Of a stretch of DNA of 64,000 nucleotides, positions 31,032-41,810 are shown piece after piece. Position numbers and translations under genes: made by a program. Numbering within the stretch: the first letter of the stretch is position 1; each line of letters begins with the position of its first letter. The notes under the pieces were generated by a model. It worked only from the letters and a program-made list of their open reading frames with translations. It ran no database searches and was not told where the DNA came from. The stretch is from Linnemannia schmuckeri (lineage: Eukaryota; Mortierellomycota; Mortierellomycetes; Mortierellales; Mortierellaceae): the NCBI GenBank assembly GCA_029449235.1, contig JANATG010000016.1:434001-498000 (forward strand). Direction: 5' to 3'.

Positions 31032-32649
31032 GGTAAAGACGCATCAACTCGACAAAGTCCTTGTTCTCACCGAATCCAAGCAAGTTGGCCACGTTGGCAC
31101 CATAATCCAAGTTGGGGTTGATAGCGGGGACCTTGGATCCGTTCTTGAAGACGTTCTGGTAGATGCGTCCGGCAATGTTGGGGAGCTTGGCGATTAAATC
31201 CATGGAATCCTCAAAGGTGGTATCCCAGTATTCCTGCTTATTGACACCCTTCTGGTAGGCCTTGGCGAACTGAGAATCGTGCTGGAGAGCAGTGACAGCG
31301 AGCGAGAACTGAGACATGGGGTGTAGGGTATTGGGGCAATGGTCGAGGAGATCCTCAACGAAAGAAGGAAGAGCAGCACGATCGGCCCACTCGGCAGACA
31401 AACCACAGACCTGCTCCTGGGTGGGGACCTCACCAGTGACCAAGAGCCAGAAGAGGGACTCGGGGAGAGGCTCCTTGCCACCCTTAGCAGCAGGGAGAAT
31501 GGCCTGGCACTCGGCGATGGTCTTGCCATGGAAACGGATACCCTCCTCGGCATCGAGGACAGAACCCTCCCAAATGAGACCCTTGATGCCACGCATACCA
31601 CCATAGGCCATATCGACGGTGGTCTCACCCAAGACCTTGGAACCGAATTCGGCCATGACCTGCTTGACCTCCTCACGCTTCTCGGGGATCAACTCACGGA
31701 GACGATCCTTTAAGCCCTGTTTTGTTTGAAGACAAAGGCGAGTAGAAGTAAAATTAAACGTTGACACCAACTATGGCCCTTCGTTTTTTTTGCCTCGATT
31801 TGATTATATGGCTGTTGTTTTTCATTTTCCCACCCCCTTTCAATTACAGATACCCCTGGTCTTTCCCATCGAAAGAGCATGCCTCCTGTGAGTGTCGCCC
31901 TTGGGTTGTCCCATGAAAAAAAAAGAATTCCTTTCACTCTTCCCTCTTTTGGAGTTTGCTGGAGTAAAAGGAAACCCGATCTGTGCTTCGTTTGTTTTGT
32001 TCTCCTTTGCTTATCGATGTCATCGTCGTTGCAGTGGTTGAAGAGATAGTGGTGGACGCCATTTCACCACTGCTCTCCTCCAGCGATCAGAGCCCATCCT
32101 GAAGAAGAAAAAAAAGAGTCGCTTTGCAAATTACCCTTTTCACCCTATCCGCGTGTCATGTCCTCTTTTTTTTTCCAATTCCTAGAATAAAATCCCTCCA
32201 TCGAACAATAACACATGAGCATAAGAGTGTGAAAGAAAGGGGGGTACACACCTGGGGCTTTGTAGAGTAGGCACAGATGGCAGTGCTGACGAAAGCGTTG
32301 TGGCGGACAGCGACCTGTTTTTAGGGAAAATAGAAGAGGAAAGGAAACGAGTTAGACAAGAGTCGACTGGCGAACAAAGAGCGTGAGATTAAAGGATATC
32401 TAAAGCTCACCGATCCGTGCTCCTGGTGCTCTCCAATCATTTTCACATAAACGATCAAAGGAGTAAGGAAGTCAAGCACATTAAGGACAATGGACCTCAA
32501 GGACACTGTCCACATAAAAAAGTCGAGAAGACAGGAGCAGTGATGAAGAATGAAGATTCGAATGATAAAGAAGAAAGAAGAAAGAAGAAATTATAAGTGT
32601 TTACCTTGGAAAGGCCAGGGAGGCGGAAGGCGGCGCGAAGAGAGGCCAT
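30409..32649 (-). CDS. Citrate synthase family, mitochondrial
   Basis: There are three exons on the minus strand: 32605-32649, 32252-32314 and 30409-31716 (introns 290 and 535 bp, GT-AG), giving about 471 residues. The N-terminus [20 protein letters not shown], continuing to YSTKPQ, is an Arg-rich, Ser/Ala-rich mitochondrial presequence. Core motifs are [15 protein letters not shown] (catalytic His), [14 protein letters not shown] and [10 protein letters not shown] (catalytic Asp). The enzyme joins oxaloacetate and acetyl-CoA in the TCA cycle. Fungal methylcitrate synthases belong to the same family, and the neighbour is a PrpD, so a methylcitrate role is possible; the sequence around [20 protein letters not shown] looks more like ordinary citrate synthase. 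The promoter side is occupied by a LINE fragment 73 bp upstream. Confidence 0.95.
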
Positions 32650-32669
32650 TATATATATGTGGTGTATGT

Positions 32670-32687
32670 GGGGGGGGGGGGGGGGGG
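32670..32687. repeat. 18-base G run just upstream of the citrate synthase ATG
   Basis: G18 on the plus strand (C18 on the coding strand), 20 bp from the ATG. It may be a length-variable or assembly-sensitive site. Confidence 0.9.
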
Positions 32688-32721
32688 AAGGAGAGGGGAG
32701 AGAGATATGGATGCTGAAAAG

Positions 32722-34222
32722 ACTTTTTTCTTTTTTCTTTTTTTCTTTGAAGATTCTTGTCTTTTCAGTGGTGGCTTATGTCTGTAGACAATATGATTAT
32801 TTTGTGTGATAGTTTTGTACATTTCTTTGGTAATGTTGTTGGAGATATCGTCCCAGGACTGAGTCTGTTCATGCAGAAAGAGAGCAATGTTGGCTGTGTA
32901 GACTTCAATCAGGCAGCAAGCTAGGAATTGAGGAGCGGAGATGTTGTACTCGGGTTTGATGGAGAACTCGGGAGGCTTGAAAGAGAAGAGCGAGTACAGA
33001 TCCTCATCCAACCAGAGGGGCTTGTCGGTATATTCCTTCAGCGTGGACTGCCATGCCAGATATTTGGCAGAGCATTGAAAGACGTAGTGATTCTTGTCTG
33101 CTCTCTGCTCTCTACATCCTCGCATCTCGCACTTCGGGTCTTGGTTCCATCGGTGGGCGCGAAGTGTGCCGCATGGGAGGATGTCTCTTTTATATCGCCA
33201 CCATATTGTGCGGGCTCTGTGAGGAATCTTTGCACGCCAAAACTTGCGCCATTGGGTTGCAGACCCTTCCTCAGAGTGAGGCGCCGATACGGAGGGGGAC
33301 GGGTCTGACGCTGGTAGCGGGGAAGAGGATAGAAAGTGCCGTAGTTGTTTGGTGGTAGCAGAGCCAAAAGTCACAATGCTCTTGTCGACTCCATAGAGTA
33401 CTACGGACAGTACTCATTGTTGGATCCGGTCGCCTACCAGTCCCGCCGGCGGGCCCTGTATCACGGTGAGGTAGGCTTGCGACATACTCCTGGTTTTTAA
33501 TTGGACGAGTTGGGAGACCAGGCTTTCCTGTTCCTACTTCAGTTTGCTTGTCAGCTCCGGTTTATTAGACACCCAGTACTTGTTGCTCTCGTCCATGGTC
33601 CATAGAGCGGTATGGGATATCTTCCAGTGCAACCACAAAGGCGAGACGATGCGTCGACCTAGTACGCCACTGAATGATATCCAGAGCAATATCCTTTCCC
33701 CAGGACACCGTGGAGGAAACAGCATTACGGAGGGGCTTGAGCTGGAAGGCCTGGAGCTGGGTGGCAGGGTCAATTACACCTAGTCCGCCCTTGTGACGTG
33801 GTGAGGTGATAGTACTCCATGCCGCTGCCGGCTTGGAGTTGCAGACAAACGCAGTGGCAATCTGTGGAGCTTTGGATAGGAACTGAGCGGGAAAGGGAAC
33901 CACCCCACGCGAGGTGCCAAAGGCGTGATAGTATAAGGGCATTGACATTGGTGGCCCTTCCCAGGACTGATAGGGTGCGAGAAGAGTGTATGTCAAGTCC
34001 TGCTTTGATTTTGGCGTAGATCTTGTCCCAGAATGTCTTCTCCTGATCCCTGCCAAAGAAGATCGGGAAACCCAAGTAGGTCAGCGCATCCTGGGAGGTA
34101 GAGTCATGCCATTGGATATTGAGGGCCATTAGATGATTCTTGAGTTGCGGGTCGGCCGAACGAGACATAGGGAATGCAATGGTTTTGTTAAGGTTGACCT
34201 TGGCGTTCGAGGCCCGATCCAC
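32722..34222 (-). pseudogene. 5'-truncated LINE, RT tail and zinc-finger part
   Basis: On the minus strand, the C-terminal part of a LINE reverse transcriptase (KVNLNKTIAFPMS, LTYLGFPIFFGRDQEKTFWD, LSVLGRATNVNALILSRLWH) is followed, after stops and frameshifts, by a zinc-binding region (WRKFWRAKIPHRARTIWWRY, then CEMRGCREQRADKNHYVFQC). The endonuclease and RT palm are missing. The 3' end is an A/G-rich tail (32722-32749 on the opposite strand). The 5' junction, near 34222, meets a long A-run (34227-34251). It is dead. It resembles, but is not the same family as, the LINE at 34322-37210. Confidence 0.8.
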
Positions 34223-34321
34223 CCAGAAAAAAAAAAAAAAAAAAAAAAAAAGGTATGAGGTTTGTGGCTGTGTCTGTGAAAAATCAAGCGAATTGTTCCA
34301 TTAAAACAGCGCGAGATATGA

Positions 34322-37210
34322 ATTTTTTTTTTGTTTATAAGAAATTTATTGCGTCGTGGGAGTGCGTGCAATAAACTAATACTCCTCACCTGCAGGAGTC
34401 ACCGCCATTCAAAGGATATAAAAATAAATACTTTCGAAAAAAGTACAAAAGTTACATCTAAACTGGGAAAAAAATAATTAACAGATAAAACAGGAAGACC
34501 AGACAAAATAAATACAGAGAGTAAGAAAATAAAATAAAATACAGTTATGTTGGAAAGTTGTTGTCGACAAGAGGGAGCTCGACTGCGGGTGGGGGTTCAC
34601 GCTCTTCACTCTGGCGCTTCTTCTCGGCCAGCTGAGCACGAACTTGGTTGATAGCCAAATCCACCGCGGCCAGGACCATGCGAGGTTCAAAGGCTTGGTC
34701 CTCGCGGACAAAGGCGTGATGGTATCTCCAGATGGAGGCAAGGATAGTACCGATCAAGATGAAGATGGGAATGTCGTGAAGGGGCTCGACAGGGTCCGGG
34801 TCAGGATAGAAGAGGGAGCAGATGTAATCCGCAGTCCAGGCTCGTTCTTCCACATACTTCGAAAGCGCGCCTTGCCATACTTCCAGCTTCTTGGTGCAGC
34901 TGAAAAGGAGGTGTTGACTTGTCTCCGGCTCCGTTCCACAGATACGGCAGAAGGGTCCGGTCATATCAGGAATAATGGAGTGGAGATGGAGTGCAGAGGG
35001 AAGTGTGTTGATTAGAAGCCGCCACCAGACATTGCGCGCATTGTGCGGGATCTTGTTTTTCCAGAAGGACGTCCAGAAAGCGGCAGTGAATGCTGGATGT
35101 GGCGCCACCATGGGTGGGTGATGTGGTACTGGGGTTGGAGGGCGGTAGGTCTTGGAGAACAACGCCTGACGAAACGAGCGGGTACTGGCTAGTTCGAAGG
35201 AACCATTCTCAGACTTGTTGATAACGATCCCGTTTAGGCGTTCCGCTAGGTCGTCTACCAGATCGAAAGGTCCATCGTTATCCAAGGCGCGTCTCAGGGC
35301 TGGGTGAACCTTGAAATGACCTCCTCTGGTGTTCTCCTCCAACCTTGAATGGGTGCGATGGCCGATGGAGCGCTCGTCCGATGGAATGAACTCCAGTCTA
35401 CCTTCTGTCTTGGTCTCGTCTGTCCATACAGGTCTGAAGACACGATCCATACGCCAGTTGGGAGGATGAGGCTCGGGAACACCATCGGGCTCGAGCCATT
35501 GTGGAAGGAGTGTTGCCATCATGGTTCCGACCTTCAGTGAGTCCGCCGTTTCCTGATCCCAGGACAAACGAGAGATACGTTCGACCGCCTGCACCAACCC
35601 CTTGAGGATCGTGTGTGGGCGAAAATATTTCTTCCTCGACGTGAGAAAGAAAGTGGGGCTCGCGAAAGGGGCCAACGGAAACTCGGATTCGGTTGCTGAT
35701 CGGAGAAGATCTTTGAAGAAGGAAACCATGAAGGAGGTGGTGTCGGAGCAAATTCTCTGAACCGCTCGCAGCTGGAATGCGACAGTCTGGGAGCCAATGT
35801 CGACTAGACCAAGCCCTCCCTGAGACCGCCGGAGGCAGAGATGGTTCCAGGATGGAGAGGGAAAGAAAGGAACGGTGAATTTGCGGATAGAGCCTTGAAC
35901 TTTCTTCGTCCATTGGCGCGTTGGCGGGTGGACGGCGATGACATGCCAGAGGCGGGAAAGCAAAAGGGAGTTGACGATGACGCTGCGTCCCAGGATCGAG
36001 AGCTGGCGACCGTGTTGTAGGTTGATATGATGATTGATTTTTTTGTGTATGTTGTTAAAGAAGGCGTCTCGCTGTGTCCGTGTGAGTGCAATGGGGTATC
36101 CCAAATAGACCAGGGCATCTTCCACTCGCCTGGAATGGATGTGGACGTGATCCCGCTGAAGAGCCTGCGAGAGAGTCCCGATGTTCCCAAACAGTGGAAA
36201 GGCCACCGTCTTCTTCAAGTTGAGTCGTGCGTTCGAGGCTCGTCCAAATGTGTCCATAATCTCCTTCAGACAAGTCCACTCCTCTATCGATTTGATAAAG
36301 GTAGTAAGATCGTCCGCATATGCCATCAACTTCAACGGTCTCGACATTGGGTGGTCGTTGAGTTTGAATCCGGTGATGCCGGGGCTTTTGAGGATGGTGT
36401 GGAGGAGAGGCTCAAATGCTATGTTGTAGGGGTGAGGTGATAGAGGATCTCCTTGTCGTAGGCCACGGCGTTGTGGGAAAGGAGATGCGAGGTATCTATT
36501 GATGTTGAAATTGATCTGAGTGCCGAAGAAGAGGGTGAAGATCGAGTTGATGAGGGGGGCGGGGAAGTTTATCTTTTCCATAACAGCCCGCAAGTACTCT
36601 GGATGGACTCTGTCATACGCCTTTTCCTGGTCAAATAAAATTCCAGCCCCCCCGATCTTGTTCCTCTCGCAGTGTTCCCGAAAGGCTGCCATAACAAGGC
36701 CATTGTCTGAGATGTGTCGGTCAGGGACGAAGCCCGTCTGGAGGGGGGTGATCAAGCGGTCCAGTGGGTTTCGTAGACGTATTGTAATGATTTTGGTGAA
36801 TAATTTGGCGTCTGTGTTGATAAGCGAAAGCGGGCGCCAGTTCCCGAGGTCTGCCGCATTTCCCTTCTTGTACAACAAGATCATGCACGTCTGCTGCCAA
36901 GACCGAGGCATCCTGGCTTCTAGAAGGGCTTGCGACATTACACGGGATAAGAGAGAGTCAACTCCGTCGACTGAGAGCAGGAAAGTGTAGAGCTCAAATG
37001 GGAAGCCGTCCATGCCTGGTGCTTTCCCTCGGGCGCTATGAGCCAGGCCTTCACCAATCTCCTCGACGTCGATGGGGCGCATGAGGTTTTCCTGGTCCTC
37101 CTGTGTGAGGATTGCAAGAGCGGGGAGGTTGGAAAGTAGTTCCCGAACGGCAATGTTGTCGATAGGGTCGGGTGTGTAGAGTTTTTGATAGAAGGATTTG
37201 CCGACGCGGT
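34322..37210 (-). mobile_element. 5'-truncated LINE with 14-bp target duplication
   Basis: AGCGCGAGATATGA lies at both 34308-34321 and 37211-37224. The element ends 3' in a ten-base A tail (34323-34332) preceded by AATAAA (34346-34351), all on the minus strand. One open frame of about 890 codons (to 34545) holds the reverse transcriptase: DLGNWRPLSLINTDAKLFTK, FVPDRHISDNGL, FDQEKAYDRVHPEYL, RRGLRQGDPLSP and the catalytic YADD (LMAYADDLTTF). A C-terminal zinc cluster CRICGTEPETSQHLLFSC follows. The endonuclease part is absent because of 5' truncation. The coding part is unbroken, so the insertion is recent. Confidence 0.92.
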
Positions 37211-37224
37211 AGCGCGAGATATGA

Positions 37225-38020
37225 CCCACTTCTTGGTGTTGTCACTTGATCACGTGACTTTACATGAGACTAGTGTAAAAAACCCCTTTCTCTGGGACTG
37301 CTATCTTTGTCGAGAGGATTCTTCTGACAAGGCACTCTCTGTCAAGAGATTTCTTTTGACAAGGCACTCTCAATTGTCTAGACAGGGTCCTCTCTGTGTT
37401 AAGAGAATTCCTTAGGATTGTCAGGACAGCCTCTCTTAGACGGGCCTTTCATCCCTTTGTCAAGAGTGTTGTCATGACATAGGACTAGGATCTTCTCGCA
37501 CAAGCAGGTCAAATACCCGTCCGCAACCCATTTCCATCCTTTCATCCTTCAATGCCTTCCTCTTTGGTCAACACTGCGAATTCCTCTTTCCTTGACCACA
37601 CATCCTTCTCTCATCCTCAGGCTCTTCTTTATTTTGGTCATCGGCGACATCGTGTCAAAGACAGTTAATTGAATCATAATCGCCACGCTTGGTGGTCTTT
37701 GAGATCCAAGACAATTAGCTACACAGAACTTTTACATGGCTTTAACACAACGAAACTTACATTATTCTAGCACAATACTTTTTACACGGCTCGTGCACAT
37801 ACGCAGCTAAAAGTTCCGACTAAACATGTACCTGATCACACTTAGCACCGGACAGCATACTCAACTTTAACTGCTGGAGAAGGCTCCAGTCGCTGTTATG
37901 TATGCAAGACCATCCTGCTGAGGCGTGGCCACAGAGCTAGCATAGCATTGATACCATCATCACACCTCTGCATTGCTCCGATTGATAAAGTGAAAAAAGA
38001 ATGTAAAAGGTTGTGGATAG
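37225..38020. other. Intergenic, no gene; short direct repeat
   Basis: 37319-37380 repeats a GACAAGGCACTCTC block twice. Nothing else is recognised. Confidence 0.5.
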
Positions 38021-38023
38021 AAG

Positions 38024-38431
38024 TAATCCTTATTCACCAGAAACCAGACCTCTGCTAGTGGCAGTCTGTCAAAAGCTGAAAACAAGATCCTTGGAGTTTC
38101 CCTATGTAATGATCATATGGGGCAAAACTACAGACCGATTCATATCATTGCGTACGTTGTATGGAACAACTATGCTATAACCCTTTCAGCCTCATTGGGT
38201 ATTCTTATGCTAGATATCACTCAACCAAGCTCAGAGAGCCTTTCCATCACACAGTGGCTATCATTTTTACCCAATGGTTACAATGCCATGAACTTCTCCA
38301 TCTTTGGCAACAATTTAATTATAGCACACACCACAGGTCACTTCGTATGGTCTTTCTATGGTAGAACCAAATCCTCTCATTTTGCTCTCGAGGATTTAGG
38401 ACTTCAAACCACGTCAACACCAACACAATAA
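38024..38431 (+). pseudogene. Hypothetical protein fragment
   Basis: The plus-strand frame reads without ATG from about 38024 through SLCNDHMGQNYRPIHIIAYV, then WNNYAITLSASLGILMLDIT, NGYNAMNFSIFGNNLIIAHT and a stop at 38431. The blade-like repeated hydrophobic pattern suggests the end of a beta-propeller-type protein. The 5' part is not found. Function unknown. Confidence 0.35.
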
Positions 38432-38532
38432 AGCATTGAATCGTTTATCTTTGCAATCATCTTTTATCGATGCTTGCTTTATAGGTCTCTAAGAGTGCCA
38501 TAATTGACAATCTGGGAATACTCGCCTTTTGC

Positions 38533-39039
38533 CTATTCGCACCGGACGTAATCCTTGTGAAAAGGAGCAGTGTCCTCAATAAGGACATTTGCCATGTACA
38601 CCACGACCATTTGAACTGCCATATAAAACTCTCTGATAGGAAATTCCTTCCAGTCCACCTTGGAAGGAGTATGTCTTCCCACAACCATTTCTTGACACTC
38701 ATAACAATTGTCAACATGGCTTTTCAGGTATAAGTCTTCAAGACTGAAATAGCCGCTATTGCCTTTCATAAATCTGTCGATATTAACAATGAAAACAATT
38801 TCGCCAGTTGTGATGTTATCATTCTCCCATGGTCTGAGCAGTTTGACCTTTAGATCATGAATGTTATCCTTTGGCAACATCATCACGTCACCTTTTCCCA
38901 GGTAACTATTGCTTAGGTCCCAAAAATGAACAAGAGTCATTTTAGGCCCCCAGGGAATAGTCACTCCATGGTGGATTGCTTGTTGCAGGTCAGACAGGTG
39001 ATTGGTTGAGGCTTGACGGCTGGACGTGGTCGTCGCCAT
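38533..39039 (-). CDS. Hypothetical protein, 168 residues
   Basis: A complete minus-strand frame runs from an ATG at 39039 to a stop at 38533. The product starts MATTTSSRQASTNHLSDLQQ and includes FWDLSNSYLGKGDVMMLPKD, VFIVNIDRFMKGNSGYFSLE and CYECQEMVV. It has no signal peptide or membrane segment. I do not recognise the family. Composition is normal, not repeat-derived, so it is likely real. Confidence 0.5.
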   Translation of the reverse strand: MATTTSSRQASTNHLSDLQQAIHHGVTIPWGPKMTLVHFWDLSNSYLGKGDVMMLPKDNIHDLKVKLLRPWENDNITTGEIVFIVNIDRFMKGNSGYFSLEDLYLKSHVDNCYECQEMVVGRHTPSKVDWKEFPIREFYMAVQMVVVYMANVLIEDTAPFHKDYVRCE

Positions 39040-39808
39040 ATGTGTTTGATGGATATTTCTCTGTTGGGTCAGTTGAAGGTTCTTTCGTTGTGGTTTTTTT
39101 TATGGGTTTGTAGACGATTTGGTTGCGAATATGGAAGTATGTACTATGGGCACAGATTTTATCATGTAGGTAACCAATTGGGCATCATAATAACGCAAAC
39201 AAGGTTAACAAACAAGGTTAATAAACAAGGTTAAGCAAGGATTCTTTTGATGCCATATGGTAATGGGCTAGTTAGGAGAAGGAGTACAGTGGAATGCGCG
39301 AGGAAGCAAGGAAGCAAGAGGAAGGAGTGCAGTCGCAAGGAAAAGGAGTACAAGCAAGCAAGCAAGCAAGCAGGGAAGCTGATTAGAATGACTCTAACAG
39401 CCCGGTCAAGCGGGAGTGGAAAAGTGACGTGGTGTGTTAAGGCTAAGGCTCGAAAAGATGTCTCAGATACCGTGACCTGCAGGCAAGGGCAAATTAGGCC
39501 AACTAAGAGCCAAATAAGGTTAATAAATTGAAACACTGGGCGCATGGCGGGTGGGAAACAGGCCGTGGGCCAATTAAGGTTAACAAAGTGAAAGACGCCC
39601 AGAGGGTGTTGTGGCTAGCAGAGTGAAAGGGGTGTTGTGGCTAGCAGAGTGAAAGGGGTCACGTGGCCGCGAAAAAAGAGCAAGCGAGCAAGACACTCTT
39701 TAAGTAACGTGACTCTTCATTTCCTGGAGACTCTCATTTCCAAGTAAGAGACTCGCCAAGTAACGTGATTTGAACCTTAATTCAAGAAAGGCAGGAGAAA
39801 AAAATACT
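39040..39808. other. Intergenic; small tandem repeats
   Basis: It contains AACAAGGTTAATAA-like units (39195-39240), (AGCA)n at 39352-39372 and a 27-bp duplication GTGTTGTGGCTAGCAGAGTG (39606 and 39633). No gene is seen. Confidence 0.6.
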
Positions 39809-39810
39809 TA

Positions 39811-40061
39811 CAGTCTATTTCGCAGAATGCTCCATTTTCCATAGGAGATGTGGAGCATTCTACTGAATTGAAATATATAAGGGTGTTATTCACTCCGATG
39901 ACATATCTTAAATCCTAGTAGAGTTCGTAAAGGTTACAAGGCATATGATCCGTAAATCCAAGCAGAAATAGTGCTTGAGTGAATAACACCCTTATATATT
40001 TCAATTCAGTGGAATACTCCACATCTCTTATGGAAAGTGGAGCATTCTGCGAAATAGACTG
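39811..40061. mobile_element. MITE, TA-flanked, about 85-bp terminal inverted repeats
   Basis: CAGTCTATTTCGCAGAATGC starts at 39811 and its inverted copy ends at 40061. TA lies at 39809-39810 and 40062-40063. Length 251 bp. It lies 9 bp before the 28S fragment. Confidence 0.85.
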
Positions 40062-40070
40062 TAGGATATA

Positions 40071-40109
40071 ATAACTGGCTTGTGGCAGCCAAGCGTTCAT
40101 AGCGACGTT

Positions 40110-40145
<36 letters not shown>

Positions 40146-40666
40146 ACTGAAGCAGAATTCAGTAAGCGTTGGATTGTTCACCCACTAATAGGGAACGTGA
40201 GCTGGGTTTAGACCGTCGTAAGACAGGTTAGTTTTACCCTACTGATGAAATGTTGTTGCAATAGTAATTGAACTTAGTACGAGAGGAACCGTTCATTCGG
40301 ATAATTGGTATTTGGGCCTGCCTGAGCAGGCAATGGCCCGAAGCTATCATCCGTTGGGTTATGGCTGAACGCCTCTAAGTCAGAACCCGTGCTAGAACGC
40401 GACGATTACCGCCTTTTCCGATTTTTAGTTGAATACGAATAGAGACTCCCGTCGGGTAGACTCCGGAATCATACTACGTGGGGTTATCTTGCAGAGCGGA
40501 AAGGCTTTGTGAGGTTCCTGCTAATGTTAATTTCAAATATTGGAAGAGATAAATCCATTGCAGACGACTTTAATTGAACGGGGTATTGTAAGCAGTAGAG
40601 TAGCCTTGTTGCTACGATCTGCTGAGATTAAGCCCATTGTTCTATAGATTTGTTCGAAAGAACAAC
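40071..40666 (+). rRNA. 28S rRNA 3' portion, dispersed fragment
   Basis: The sequence reads ATAACTGGCTTGTGGCAGCC, then TCTTCCTATCATACTGAAGC, GGATTGTTCACCCACTAATA, GTACGAGAGGAACC, GAACGCCTCTAAGTCAGAAC and GATCTGCTGAGATTAAGCCC, ending GAAAGAACAAC. These are conserved landmarks of eukaryotic 28S rRNA (peptidyl-transferase region, sarcin-ricin loop, 3' end). The rest of the rDNA unit is not present on either side, so it is a dispersed piece and not a functional gene. It may be the parent, or the longest member, of the short head repeats elsewhere in the window. Confidence 0.92.
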
Positions 40667-40958
40667 ATCTCTCTTTCTCTCTGTATACATGTGTCTTAAG
40701 GGCATTTCAACATTCTTTCTAAATGTACTTGCGCAATGTTTATCCCTACCTTGTGTCCATAGTCACGTTGCCTTTTGTTCGTTCTCCCTACCATATCTGC
40801 TAAGCATCATTAGAGTAACCGATGGTACATTGAGGTGGTTGCACAGGATATGCGACAATGCAATCTTTCCAAGCATAGCGCATGCGATCGAAAAATCTTC
40901 CCAAGCACAAGTCATACACAGAAGATGGATCCTTCGTCTAAGAGAAGCAGAAGAGGTG
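40667..40958 (+). repeat. Body sequence of the 28S-linked repeat family, with a decayed head at 40757
   Basis: GTTCTCCCTACCATATCT through ACACAGAAGATG matches the reverse complement of 15360-15525, which also lies between two 28S-like heads. 40757-40783 (TTGTGTCCATAGTCACGTTG) is a decayed head. Confidence 0.65.
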
Positions 40959-41080
40959 ACAACTGGCTTGTGGCAGCCAAGCGTTCATAGCGACGTTGCT
41001 TTTTGATCCTTTGATGTCGGCTCTTTCAATCCTTGCTTCATTAGAATTCCAAGTCGCGTTGTTGATGCTTTGTTTACTTG
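40959..41080 (+). repeat. 28S-derived short retroposon (copy 7)
   Basis: ACAACTGGCTTGTGGCAGCC head (about 65 bp), then GATGTCGGCTCTTTCAATCC and a body ending TTTGTTTACTTG. It is the cleanest full copy outside the duplicated segment. Confidence 0.88.
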
Positions 41081-41329
41081 TATTAATTTTTCTATTGTTT
41101 AAGGGCTTTCTTAGTGATAGAACAACACCATTAACGCGCTCTTACAGTTTAACGCGTCTCGCGGAAATTGTCGCGTTCATTTTAAGGGGTACAAACGCAT
41201 CTGGTAGATGAAAGATTTTCCTTCTTTCTTATCGCATATACTGCGGGAACGTGTAGCACTTGCAATGGAAAGAAGATTTTCCTTCTTTCTTATCGTATAT
41301 GCTGCGATTTGTATCACGTGGATTAGAGG

Positions 41330-41684
41330 GTTAACAGAGTGTCCTTATGTCCGCAACACAATCGCGCTCCAATGGTTATAACTATTTACGGATAGACATC
41401 ATGCCTTTTATGTCCGCAACACAGGCCATGCGATTAATCATCATAGGGAATATGACCCTAAAAACCCTAAAGAACAACACTTAAAAAACGTTTAAAAGTC
41501 CATGCCTTAAAAACTTCCTTAGAACCTTTGAATCTCCCTAAACGATCCCAAAGGAAAAGTAGTTGCTACTGTTGCTACCGAGGGAGTCAGAGGGAACAAG
41601 AAGCACTTAAATGTGTAAAAACCTCTAAGGACTCGAATGTAATCGCATGGCCTGTGTTGCGGACATAAGGACACTCGGGTTAAC
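41330..41684. repeat. Inverted-repeat element
   Basis: GTGTCCTTATGTCCGCAACA (from about 41339) is inverted at 41653-41675. A third partial copy lies at 41408-41440. It is probably a small transposon with a nested or duplicated end. Upstream, GATTTTCCTTCTTTCTTATC repeats at 41214 and 41274. Confidence 0.6.
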
Positions 41685-41810
41685 AGGCGTTTTTGGAATA
41701 GTGTTGCGGTACGGGGTTTTTATTTTCATTTTACCCCGTCTTTTTATTTAACGAAGAAGTGTATTCACCTCCGTGGTTAATCATCACCTCCGTGATAATT
41801 ACCACTTCTG

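Noticed and set aside
40071..40666. Functional 28S gene
   Set aside because: No 5' part, ITS or 18S sequence on either side.
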